NCBI GenBank assembly: GCA_001604185.1
Contig: LVAV01000006.1
Span: 1-64,000, forward strand
Origin: Clostridiales bacterium Firm_16
GTDB taxonomy: Bacteria; Bacillota; Clostridia; Saccharofermentanales; Saccharofermentanaceae
Direction of reading: 5' to 3'
Length of the DNA stretch: 64,000 bases
The notes below the pieces were generated by a model. The model had not been told where the DNA came from, ran no database searches, and saw only the letters and a program-made list of their open reading frames with translations. A program made the translations under genes and the position numbers. Positions 9,501-17,545 of the stretch are shown piece after piece; position 1 is the stretch's first letter, and every line of letters begins with the position of its first letter.

Positions 9501-12036
9501 AGATCGGCTTCGCACGACGGATCCCGTCGGATACGGTTCCGGCATCGTAGGCAGCCTTAAAGAGATTGCGGAAAGTCTGGGTGCAGTCTGTGCTGCCATT
9601 ACCGATCTCCGCGTACTTGGCCGGGGTCAAAGCACCCGCGATCCTCGAGTTGTTGTTGACCAGAGCTTTTACCGCGACGGACACAGTCTCGGTCTTACCT
9701 CCATAGGTTACCGTGATCTTGGTGTTGCCCTCCTTCAGGCCCGCGACGGAACCGTCTGAATATACGGCGGCGATGCTTGAATCTGCGGACTTAAATGTTG
9801 CTCCGCTTACTTTCACTTCCTTGCCGTTATTTACGAAAACAATGTCTCCGAAAGTGCCCTTCATGATCTCCATCGTAGTGGATTTCAGCTTGGCCGCTAC
9901 CGGGGTCGGGGTATTCGTATTTGTCGGCTTCTTGGTGGGAGTCGGGGTATTCGTGTTCGTCGGCTTCTTCGTCGGAGTCGGGGTGTTCGTGTTCGTCGGC
10001 TTCTTGGTCGGTGTCGGTGTAGGAGTTACTTTCTTAGTCGGTGTCGGAGTAGTCGGCGCTTTCGGCACGATACTGACCGGTGAACAGAACTCTGTATAGA
10101 CATTCTCACCATTTACTACTTTATAAGCTCTGACCTTGAAGTAATATCTTGTACCTGTCGTCAGGCCGGGGCAGTCTCTGTAGGCTGTGGTGACTGCTCC
10201 GCACAACGAGTATGTTCCACCGGAAGACGTGCTTCTGTAGACTTCATAGCCGGACGCACCTTCCTGAGCCGTCCAGGATAATCTGATCTTGGTGGCGGTG
10301 AGGACCTCGGCCTTCACGCTTTTCGGTGCAGTACCTTTGGCCATGATGCTGACGGGACTGCTGTAATCACCATAGTACTTCTTTCCGTTGACTTCTTTGT
10401 AGGCACGGACTTTGAAGTAGTAGGTGGTCCAGGATGTCAGGCCCGGGCAGTCTCTGTTGGTAGTGGTCACGGCTCCGCACTTGGAATAGGTACCGTTCGA
10501 AGATGTGCTTCTGTAGACCTCATATCCTGCAGCACCAGACACGGCGCTCCAGGAGATGTTCGCCTTCGTTGCCGTTACGAGTGCCGCCTTCACATTCGAG
10601 GGCTTCGCCGGTGTCGGAACCGCAGTCGGCGTATTGGTCGGAGTCGGCTTCTTGGTCGGTGTATTCGTCGGCTTCTTGGTTGGAGTAGGAGTAACTCCCG
10701 AACTGAAAGTCGCTTTCAGTTGTCCGCCATATTTACCTGTCGAATCCGTGATCAGACACGCGATCGCTTTTCCCACGTCATCCTGTCTGACGACATAGGT
10801 TTTACCATAGTAACCATTCGCCGTGCCGCCGGTGGTCCAGGTGTACTTCAGATTGGCATCGGAACAGTTGCTGTCCGATACTGAGACACTCAACTGCTGA
10901 CCTACGATCGTCTTGCCGGATTTGGTCACGGTGCCTTTAATCGTCGGCTTCTTAGTCGGCGTCGGTGTATTGGTGTTCTTTTTCGTCGGCGTATTCGTCG
11001 GCTTCTTAGTCGGCGTGTTGGTCGGCTTCTTAGTCGGCGTATTTGTCGGCTTCTTGGTAGGAGTCGGCGTATTTGTATTTTTCTTCGTCGGAGTCGGTGT
11101 TGTCGGATTGGACGAAGGGTTCATCGCGGAATTGATCAGCGCATCACTTGGAATAGTACCGAACTTGTTGTAGTACAGATAGGAAAACAGTTCAGCTGTA
11201 AACAGTTTTGATCCGTGCCCACCGTAGGACGAATCAAAAGCGTTGTATGTAATCGTTATTCCAGGGTTCTGCGCAGTGATCGTATCTCTATATTTTTCGG
11301 CATTTTGCTTGTAACCCGAGCCTTCACCGTTGCCGTATGACATGAAGATCTTCGTACCACTTGCGTATTTGATATCGCTGGCGTAGTTAAACCAACCCCA
11401 GTTTCCGTCTCCGAGGTAAAAAGAACTGGAGCTGCTGAATGCGCCAATGTTGGTGCAGTGCTCCGAGCTCTTTACGCCCAACGCCAGAGATACGCTGCCG
11501 CCCATCGAGTAGCCTGAAACATAAAGCTGCGCTTTGGAATTGACTTTACCGTCAAAACGGCCGTCACTATAGATCTCGGTTACGAGTTTCTGACCCTCGC
11601 TATCATTCATCGCGAAGCGTCGGAAGCAGTCGTAGGTATCGTCATAGCCGAGATCGTCCTGTGCTTCGATGCTGGGAACGATGATGACCATCTCGTTCAT
11701 GTAACCCTTCTCAGTCCAGTATTCGAGAAGTGAGATCAGGTTGGATTTCGTAATGCTGTCCACACTGCCTGCACCGTGAATATACATTAATACAGGATAC
11801 TTGCCGCTGCCGTTCGGGGCCAGATAGTAGCCCTTGTTGCGGTTGTGCTTGTCATCGAAGCTTCGACCTTTACTGTCGAAATTATACTTTGACCATTGGT
11901 CAGGATAGTGTTTGGTGCTGGCGGCGCTGACTTCCTCTGAAACAAGATCCGGCATTACCAATGGTAATGCCGTGATCATGATCAGCACAGCCAGAAGAAA
12001 TGCCAGGCACCTTCTTCGGTCTGTTCTTGTTCTCAT
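6511..12036 (-). CDS. Giant secreted esterase / beta-helix modular protein (1841 aa), paralogue 2
   Basis: Close paralogue of the 537-6023 product with the same order: signal peptide, esterase domain with GYSMGGS (Ser177), PT linker, Ig-like domain, PT linker, two FN3 domains, a longer PT linker of PTKKPTNTNT units, Big2-like domain, and two beta-helix modules each with a beta-sandwich-like module. It differs in linker lengths and in scattered substitutions, including a short insertion in the second beta-helix. Unlike the other copies it lacks the conserved promoter block: only 87 bp separate it from the stop of the 12124-14538 gene, so it is probably co-transcribed with that gene. Presumed secreted; substrate unknown. 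Confidence 0.85.
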   Translation of the reverse strand: MRTRTDRRRCLAFLLAVLIMITALPLVMPDLVSEEVSAASTKHYPDQWSKYNFDSKGRSFDDKHNRNKGYYLAPNGSGKYPVLMYIHGAGSVDSITKSNLISLLEYWTEKGYMNEMVIIVPSIEAQDDLGYDDTYDCFRRFAMNDSEGQKLVTEIYSDGRFDGKVNSKAQLYVSGYSMGGSVSLALGVKSSEHCTNIGAFSSSSSFYLGDGNWGWFNYASDIKYASGTKIFMSYGNGEGSGYKQNAEKYRDTITAQNPGITITYNAFDSSYGGHGSKLFTAELFSYLYYNKFGTIPSDALINSAMNPSSNPTTPTPTKKNTNTPTPTKKPTNTPTKKPTNTPTKKPTNTPTKKNTNTPTPTKKPTIKGTVTKSGKTIVGQQLSVSVSDSNCSDANLKYTWTTGGTANGYYGKTYVVRQDDVGKAIACLITDSTGKYGGQLKATFSSGVTPTPTKKPTNTPTKKPTPTNTPTAVPTPAKPSNVKAALVTATKANISWSAVSGAAGYEVYRSTSSNGTYSKCGAVTTTNRDCPGLTSWTTYYFKVRAYKEVNGKKYYGDYSSPVSIMAKGTAPKSVKAEVLTATKIRLSWTAQEGASGYEVYRSTSSGGTYSLCGAVTTAYRDCPGLTTGTRYYFKVRAYKVVNGENVYTEFCSPVSIVPKAPTTPTPTKKVTPTPTPTKKPTNTNTPTPTKKPTNTNTPTPTKKPTNTNTPTPVAAKLKSTTMEIMKGTFGDIVFVNNGKEVKVSGATFKSADSSIAAVYSDGSVAGLKEGNTKITVTYGGKTETVSVAVKALVNNNSRIAGALTPAKYAEIGNGSTDCTQTFRNLFKAAYDAGTVSDGIRRAKPIYIPSGHYVVHGSIIDKSLDISNCVFEIYGSGRESTRITFDRDGTLIDARACSPFVFTTFRDIGFFGTDNNTLLRLTETDLTSQIKKSELQTIRFVSCAFKHWKNIVYSEKSSGMISDIELAYCKITSSGSKSNMCKLFVLDDKKPIRMKFWYTDIESFYGDCIYYKSGASVYMTGGSIIPLDGNAFFFDFTDSGRSFSAGSKTTPHLICENSRFEIHDYSSCVRTTSISQEYPIVYFKNAGIGTISNVSPNCLSIHGGGDFIFQDCTDCASIIINSKITSDNTLKPRVRFYNCPDVSASVLAAAAKITNPSKDANCVRVTIDDAYDFYLKNNSSSVLPYIHSASGLKECRQNVKLDDFDYIYATEKSYTTKPYGYVRYAELVVPENTSYANKTVNLTLKDKKSGQKLVEQVLTLGAGKTYKFDINKDIDEIEVVLKQSFSTSIPVKVRMNLQLVKTKSPVADTAPVPVASSSAGRYYSEGTDASNETDRAGSLKPQDFGAVADGEADCTSAFRKMIKAAADYDKYSNSWKQSKAIYIPGGVYKITGSIIDESLGLSFCTFEISGAGKDNTFINFVKDGVLFDSEIKDQNNTAVPFAFTTFRNISFVGNNNNTFMTLRMNNKNKEGKNTDGTQRMQFFGCSFSGWKNILYTIHSTVMLSEYTFTDCKIDSCGTSSVPCKLFVLDDSESVNWRFVNTDITNFTGDAFYYISGTSIAITGGSIIPKAGNAFFFDYNTSDRRDTAGPGNSPQLICSGVKFGINSSSSCVKTTSCGQGAPVIRFQECNLGTTSYDSKKFLMINGACEIKFTDCTGCGKIRFSGYIESQSAYKPHVQFWGCDDLNLDTLVTGSEVTNAVKDFNSVRVTVGNEYDFYMRKNDSGLPYMHTVSGLNYCRQTVKLDANNYVVSGKSFTARPYGYVSYAELAVPAASSYSGKTITVTLKEKSTGKVYAQQQITLGSEQKIKLSVDSYVDDLEIVFTHSLSTGSSTKLALKLDLVKY

Positions 12037-12123
12037 TTTGTTTCCCCCCGTGTTCGCTCTAAAGAGCTTTCACAATATCATTAACAAAATACGTATACCC
12101 TCTTGATCATTTACGGATTCTGA

Positions 12124-14538
12124 TTATCCTCTTTCCGGAACCAACAGCATCTTCTTTGCCAGAGTCGGTGTTGCCGACTGGATCGAAGTGGTCACTGCTC
12201 TTGGAGTTGCGCTGACCGGTGCGCAGAAATCAGTATAAACATTCTCTCCGTTCACTACTTTATAAGCGCGAACCTTGAAGTAATATCTGGTTCCTGTTGT
12301 CAGGCCGGGGCATTCTCTCTCCGGTGTGGTTACCGCGCCGAGCTTAGTGTATGTTCCGTCTTTGGAGGTGCTTCTAAAGACTTCGTATCCGGTTGCACCC
12401 GGCTGCTCCGCCCAGGTCAATTTCACCTTCGTAGCGGATACGACCTGTGCCTTCACACTTCTTGGTGCAGTTCCGATCGGCATAGCGCTGACCGGAGCAC
12501 TGAAATCACCGAAGATCTTCTTTCCGCTGACAGTTCTGTATGCGCGTACTTTGAAGTAGTAGGTGGTCCAGGATGTCAGGCCGGGGCAGTCTCTGCTCGT
12601 CGTGGTTACGGCGCCGGTCTTCGAATAGGTTCCGTCTTTCTCTGTACTTCTGTATACTTCATATCCGGTTGCATCAGCAACGGCACTCCAGGATACTTTC
12701 ACTTTCGTCGAAGACATCAGTTCTGTCGTCAGATTTGCCGGCTTCGCAGGTGACGGAACGGCTGTCGGTGTATTGGACGGTGTCGGCTTCTTGGTCGGTG
12801 TATTTGTCGGCTTCTTGGTAGGTGTAGGTGTTGTTGCCGAGCTGAATACAGCCTTGAGCTGTCCGGCGTAATTACCTGTTGAATCGGTGATGATGCAGGA
12901 GATGGATTTGCCTACATCTTCTTTCTTTACTTCATAGATCTGTCCGTAGTAACCATTCGGGGTACCACCTGTCTGCCATGCGAAATTCAGGTTGGAAGCT
13001 GCGACGTTGCAGTTCGATACGGTTACGACAAGCTGCTGACCAACAACCGGCTTTCCGGTCTTGGTAACGGTGCCCTTAATTGTCGGCTTCTTTGTCGGAG
13101 CCGGAGTATTGGTGGTTTTCTTTGTCGGTGTATTTGTCGGCTTCTTGGTAGGAGTCGGAGTATGGGTCGGCGTATTCGTCGGCTTCGACGGTGTAGGTGT
13201 GATACCTCTCTCGGCAACGTACAGTGTCACTGTGATGGTGGAGTGATTACCGTACAGGAGTTTGCCTGCTTCCGGATCCTGTTTACGAACTGTACAGGTC
13301 AGCGCCGGATTATTATTGTCTACCCATGCGATCTGGTAATTTACCTTATCGAAACCATGTTTGCTCAGAAGATCCGTGATCGTTCTCTGTGCATCCTGGT
13401 AGTTCATGCCGATTACATCCGGCATTGTCGCCGGCGGTAACGGTGTAGGTGCGGCTGTAGGCGTCTTTGTCGGAGTATTTGTCGGCTTCTTAGTCGGCGT
13501 GTTTGTCGGCTTCTTAGTCGGTGTGTTGGTTGGCTTCTTGGTTGGTGTGTTTGTCGGCTTCTTTGTAGGAGTCGGTGTGTTCGTCGGCTTCTTGGTAGGC
13601 GTGGGTGTTACCGGATTGGACGACGGATTCATTGCAGACTTGATCAGTGCATCAGTCGGCATGGTTCCGAATTTGTTGTAGTACAAATAAGAGAACAGTT
13701 CTACCGTGAAGAGCTTCGGATCGTGTCCGCCGTAAGATGCATCGAAAGCATTGTACTTGATCGTTACATCCGGATCGTACTTCTCGATAATGTACTTATA
13801 TCTCTCTGCATTCTCCTTGAAGTATGCATCTTCTCCCTTACCATAGGAAAGGAAAAGGCGTGTGTTGCCTGAATACTTGATATCGCTGGCGTAGTTGTAC
13901 CAACCATAGTTTCCATCTCCGAGATAGAAAGAGTTGGAGCAGCTGAAAGCGCCGAGGTTGTAGCAATGGTTATTGTCTCTTACGCCCAAAGCCAGAGTTA
14001 CGCTGCCACCCATGGAATAACCCGTCACATGGAGCGGAGCTTTTGTATTGACTTTACCGTCAAAACGATTGCCGCTGACGATCTCGGATACGAGTTTCAG
14101 ACCTTCGTTATCGTTGAAAACGAAGCGACGGAAGCAGTCGTACTTGTCTTCGTCAGTGCCCTTGGGCTGTCTGTCGATCTGCGGAACAACGACGACCATC
14201 TCGTCCATATAGCCCTGTTCCGTCCAGTATTCGATAAGTGAAATCAGATTGGTGTTAAGAATGTTGCTCACTGTTCCCGCGCCGTGAACATACATCAATG
14301 CCGGATACTTTCCGCTGCCTTTCGGGGCCAGATAGTAGCCCTTGTTACGGTTGTTCGTATCGTCAAAGCTTCGACCTTGACTGTCGAAATTGTAAGTTGA
14401 CCATTTGTCCGGGTAATGTTTGGTGGTTGCTGCGTTGACTTCTTCTGTGATCAGATCCGGCATTACGATCGGTAATGCTGTGATCATGATGAGCACAGCA
14501 AGAATTAGTGCCAGGCACCTTCTTCGTTCTCTTTTCAT
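12124..14538 (-). CDS. Short secreted esterase paralogue with PASTA domain (804 aa), paralogue 3
   Basis: Signal peptide and esterase domain (nucleophile motif GYSMGGS, Ser175) as in paralogues 1 and 2, then a PT linker (about 300-370), a PASTA-like domain (371-442, with MPDVIGM, a QDP motif and a closing STITVTL strand), a PT linker, an Ig-like domain (488-568), a PT linker and two FN3 domains (598-775). The protein ends in a short tail (KKMLLVPERG) where the others continue into Big2 and beta-helix modules, so those roughly 1000 residues are absent. PASTA domains are best known from PBPs and Ser/Thr kinases, where they sense or bind peptidoglycan; here the domain could attach the esterase to the wall, which is inference. 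Own promoter block upstream; likely first gene of an operon with paralogue 2. Confidence 0.85.
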   Translation of the reverse strand: MKRERRRCLALILAVLIMITALPIVMPDLITEEVNAATTKHYPDKWSTYNFDSQGRSFDDTNNRNKGYYLAPKGSGKYPALMYVHGAGTVSNILNTNLISLIEYWTEQGYMDEMVVVVPQIDRQPKGTDEDKYDCFRRFVFNDNEGLKLVSEIVSGNRFDGKVNTKAPLHVTGYSMGGSVTLALGVRDNNHCYNLGAFSCSNSFYLGDGNYGWYNYASDIKYSGNTRLFLSYGKGEDAYFKENAERYKYIIEKYDPDVTIKYNAFDASYGGHDPKLFTVELFSYLYYNKFGTMPTDALIKSAMNPSSNPVTPTPTKKPTNTPTPTKKPTNTPTKKPTNTPTKKPTNTPTKKPTNTPTKTPTAAPTPLPPATMPDVIGMNYQDAQRTITDLLSKHGFDKVNYQIAWVDNNNPALTCTVRKQDPEAGKLLYGNHSTITVTLYVAERGITPTPSKPTNTPTHTPTPTKKPTNTPTKKTTNTPAPTKKPTIKGTVTKTGKPVVGQQLVVTVSNCNVAASNLNFAWQTGGTPNGYYGQIYEVKKEDVGKSISCIITDSTGNYAGQLKAVFSSATTPTPTKKPTNTPTKKPTPSNTPTAVPSPAKPANLTTELMSSTKVKVSWSAVADATGYEVYRSTEKDGTYSKTGAVTTTSRDCPGLTSWTTYYFKVRAYRTVSGKKIFGDFSAPVSAMPIGTAPRSVKAQVVSATKVKLTWAEQPGATGYEVFRSTSKDGTYTKLGAVTTPERECPGLTTGTRYYFKVRAYKVVNGENVYTDFCAPVSATPRAVTTSIQSATPTLAKKMLLVPERG

Positions 14539-14581
14539 GATGTTTTCCTCCGCTGTTTAAAACTTCTGTCTTTCTTTTGTC

Positions 14582-14653
14582 TGTTCGAACATTTGTTAAC
14601 ATATTGTTCACATTTGTTCACAATCAGTATATCACGATAATTTGCGAAGTCAA
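14582..14653 (-). promoter_or_regulatory. Promoter with operator repeats of paralogue 3 / paralogue 2 operon
   Basis: -35 TTGACT (14648-14653), 16-bp spacer, AGTATA on the + strand (14626-14631) giving TATACT as the -10. TGTGAAC/TGTGAAC/TGTTAAC repeats and the TGTTCGAACA palindrome follow at 14582-14622. Same architecture as at 154-226 and 6067-6139 although the flanking sequence has diverged, which favours selection on the block. Confidence 0.7.
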
Positions 14654-14723
14654 CACAAAAAGATAATAAAATTTTATATTTCCCGAGAGCAAAAAATCCT
14701 CATTCTTGGTTAAAAGCGGAAGA

Positions 14724-14762
14724 AAAGAAAAAACACCGAGGGTTCTGCGCCTTCAGTGTTTC
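14724..14762 (-). terminator. Terminator downstream of the 14965-17346 gene
   Basis: On the minus strand AACACTGAAGG pairs imperfectly with CCCTCGGTGTT, followed by TTTTTTCTTTTC. It lies beyond the MarR-like remnant and before the promoter of paralogue 3. Confidence 0.65.
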
Positions 14763-14842
14763 GACAGACCACGCGGGCGGAAAAGGTTACCCTATCACAT
14801 ACGCAACTATAGGATCGAGAAACCTCGGATCGGAGATATTCT

Positions 14843-14962
14843 TCATGTTATCGTTCCTTCCATTTCTTTCAGGTTCTTCTCCATTTTGCCGATGACGCCG
14901 ATGACGGTCTCGAATTCGGCATCCGTGATCCCGACGAAAAGCTTGCCCACGAGCGGGGCGCG
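14843..14962 (-). pseudogene. Remnant of a MarR-type regulator (C-terminal 39 codons)
   Basis: Just after the stop of the 14965 gene, in another frame, the minus strand encodes RAPLVGKLFVGITDAEFETV and then a helix with KMEKNLKEM before TGA at 14843-14845. The pattern (short linker, G-I-T-x-x-E, long amphipathic helix) resembles the C-terminal dimerisation helix of MarR-family repressors. No helix-turn-helix portion is present. The assignment rests on pattern resemblance only. Confidence 0.35.
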
Positions 14963-14964
14963 GC

Positions 14965-17346
14965 TTATTTCTCCTGGATCACGAGGTTAACGCGGCTCTG
15001 GATGTTTTTCATGACGTCTTCGGCGGTGCGGGAGCCGGCGAAGTAGCCCAGGGTCTCTTCTACGATGATTTCCATTATAGTCTCATCGTAACTTGCGGAG
15101 CAGTTTATGTTTTCCACTATCTGGAGGAACTCTTCGATGTCTGCATCTTCCACACGTCTTGTGACCTTGTCGGAACTGAGGAAGCCTTTCTCTAGATACT
15201 TCGCATCCTCGTCGGCGATAGTGTTGTAGTAGGACTGCACATTTACACAAGAAGCACGGAGCTCTTTACGGCTCACGGAAAAAGCCTGCAACACCACACC
15301 GGGAGTTTTTGCCATGGAATCATAGAGAAGGTAACTGCGCAGTACATCCCAGGCCGCGTCTTTCTGCTTACATTCCTGCGTAATACCTGCTGTGCAGGTT
15401 GGGGACACGCGGAGACCTTCGCCGTTACTGTTGGGGAATCCGATGAGGAAGGGCTTCTCTTTTCCGGTGGAACCGCGCATCAGGTTCCAGTAATCGTAGA
15501 AACCGGACACATCTTCATGAAACATAGCCAGCATTCCTTCGTTAAACTTTGTGGCGACGGAGATTGATTCACTGGAGCTGAGGAAGGAGCCATCCGCCGT
15601 GAATACATAACCGGAATCGTCTTGATCGGTAGACTCGCAACCGTAGGTTTTGGAGATCTCCAGATACTTCTTGAAGGTCTCATTATTGAAATCTACGGTC
15701 TTGTTCTTCCCGTCCACAAACTTATCCAGGGACATGCTCACCAGACATCTGAGAAATTGTATCTTCGTGATGTCGGAGAGGAAGGTCACATCCTGCGGCA
15801 GGCTTCGCGCCACGGATTCGAATTCGTCGAAGGTCCAGCCGGTGCGCTTGCTGATATAAGCAGGGTTGGCGACGAACCCTTCCATGCCGAAGGTAAGTGG
15901 AATATGGAAAAGCTTCCCGCCCCGTTCCATGGAGCGGAAGATGTTATCGAAAAACAGTGACCGGTCGATGCCGTTGGGGCCGTCCATGAACTCGTTGAGG
16001 TCTGCCATGGTATTCTCGTCGGAGAAGGTGATCCCGTCATTGAAGTTCAGGAGGATATCCGGGGGCGTGGTGCTCATGAGGTCCAGAAGGATCCGGGATT
16101 CCAGATTATCCTGCTCGTCATCGGGTGCATCGGAGTAAGACACCATCACGATCTTGTACTTATGGCTGTGATCCGTATTGTATTCGTACATGAAATCCAG
16201 AAACCTTTCGTTGGTGTTCAGCGCGCCCACGGTGACAAGAGTTTTGCCCGCGTGAGGGTTGGTGTCGGCGCGGGTCAGGTGGATCAATGACTTGCCGACG
16301 GATCCGTCACTTGTGTCATGCATATCGCTGCCAAGAACATAGAATTCGTTCTCACTGACGGGCTGGCACTTGCAATCGACAAGCATAGACAGATTGACAT
16401 CTGTGTCATTCCAGTCGAAAACCTGGTTCATCTCGCCTTTGGCAAGGTCGGCCTTGAAAATACCCTGATCGGATGTGACATAGGCTCCATCACGGGCCGG
16501 CATCGGATAGCCGTTGGACAGGAAGGAGCTGAGTTCTTTTTCAGAGAGGAACTTTCCTGTCTGGATATCCATTTCTCTTACATACGTCATGGTGGAGAAA
16601 CTATTTTCACTGACATCATACTGGACCGAAACGATATATTTCTTCCCGTCAACTTCGTAGAGATTTTCCAGGACCTGCCGGCTGCCGTCGGTGATGCTGT
16701 ATTTCTTCTGCCCGTTCTGGTCGTAGACGGTCATGTCGCCTCCGAGGGCAACAACAAAAAGGCCTTCTTCAGTGATTTTCAGAAACCCGACTTCTATGTA
16801 ATCAGCAGCGGGAGCAGGAAAACGGACCTCCCGGCTTGTATCCTCGGAGCCGTCTTCTTTCATGGGGATGGCGCGGACATAATTCTCGTTCTGGGACGCA
16901 ACGGATGACTCCAGCAGCCACATGGTTCCGTCCTTGGATGCTGATGCGCTAAGTACTCTCCAGTCGGAGTGAAGAGTTTTGACCAGATTACCCTTCAGAT
17001 CGAAAAGGGCCATGCCCTGAACATAGGAGTCATCGTCGGTCATGAATTCGAGCGTAGTATCGGGGCTTTCGTACTCCTGGTAATATTCTGCAAGGATCAT
17101 GTCCCCGATGAAACTTGCGGATGCGATGGAATTCGTAAGGACTTTGCGGTCCGGATCTGTCGGCATGACGAGGGATGTGATACCTGCATCGAAATAGGGA
17201 TCTGTGGCTTTGGCCGCGGTGGCACCGCTGACCGGGGATGCGGAGCGGGATGTGGTGTCCGATGTGTCGTTCTTCTTACAACCTGCGAAAGGCAATGCCA
17301 TGGACAGCGCCATGATCAGGGCTGCCATACTTCTCTTCTTACTCAT
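14965..17346 (-). CDS. Large lipoprotein with C-terminal solute-binding domain (793 aa)
   Basis: Signal peptide with lipobox LPFAGC (lipidated Cys23), a short Ser/Thr-rich spacer, an N-terminal region of about 340 residues whose strand-turn pattern suggests a beta-propeller, and from about residue 365 a domain resembling extracellular solute-binding protein family 1 (PPDILLNF, LNEFMDG, GKLFHIPLTFGMEG, RTGWTFDEF). Twice the length of ordinary ABC binding proteins, and no permease or ATPase genes adjoin it. Paralogue of the 23460-25886 product; both have DPY near the mature N-terminus and the C-terminal signature YF(A/T)G-R-T. Probably a membrane-anchored binding or sensing protein on the outer face; ligand unknown. 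Start at MSKK, preceded by GGAGAGAG. Confidence 0.75.
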   Translation of the reverse strand: MSKKRSMAALIMALSMALPFAGCKKNDTSDTTSRSASPVSGATAAKATDPYFDAGITSLVMPTDPDRKVLTNSIASASFIGDMILAEYYQEYESPDTTLEFMTDDDSYVQGMALFDLKGNLVKTLHSDWRVLSASASKDGTMWLLESSVASQNENYVRAIPMKEDGSEDTSREVRFPAPAADYIEVGFLKITEEGLFVVALGGDMTVYDQNGQKKYSITDGSRQVLENLYEVDGKKYIVSVQYDVSENSFSTMTYVREMDIQTGKFLSEKELSSFLSNGYPMPARDGAYVTSDQGIFKADLAKGEMNQVFDWNDTDVNLSMLVDCKCQPVSENEFYVLGSDMHDTSDGSVGKSLIHLTRADTNPHAGKTLVTVGALNTNERFLDFMYEYNTDHSHKYKIVMVSYSDAPDDEQDNLESRILLDLMSTTPPDILLNFNDGITFSDENTMADLNEFMDGPNGIDRSLFFDNIFRSMERGGKLFHIPLTFGMEGFVANPAYISKRTGWTFDEFESVARSLPQDVTFLSDITKIQFLRCLVSMSLDKFVDGKNKTVDFNNETFKKYLEISKTYGCESTDQDDSGYVFTADGSFLSSSESISVATKFNEGMLAMFHEDVSGFYDYWNLMRGSTGKEKPFLIGFPNSNGEGLRVSPTCTAGITQECKQKDAAWDVLRSYLLYDSMAKTPGVVLQAFSVSRKELRASCVNVQSYYNTIADEDAKYLEKGFLSSDKVTRRVEDADIEEFLQIVENINCSASYDETIMEIIVEETLGYFAGSRTAEDVMKNIQSRVNLVIQEK

Positions 17347-17516
17347 ATTCTCTCTCCTAAACCTAGATGTCGTTACCGAAACGTCAAGTTAACCAACTTT
17401 ATGGTAGCATTCTGAATGCAGGAGAGCGTGACGCATATGTCACTTATGTTTTAGGTGCGGGGCGCGCGGGCCAGGGGGTGTGGTCCTGGGAGCGCGGAAA
17501 CCGAGGCGCCGCAAGT

Positions 17517-17542
17517 CGTAGCCGGGGGGACGTCCCCCCGCG
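17517..17542. other. GC-rich perfect palindrome after the 17546 gene
   Basis: GGGGGGACGTCCCCCC occupies 17524-17539, directly beyond the stop codon at 17546. It could end transcription as a hairpin, but there is no T-tract on the minus strand, so a classical intrinsic terminator is not supported. Confidence 0.4.
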
Positions 17543-17545
17543 GTC

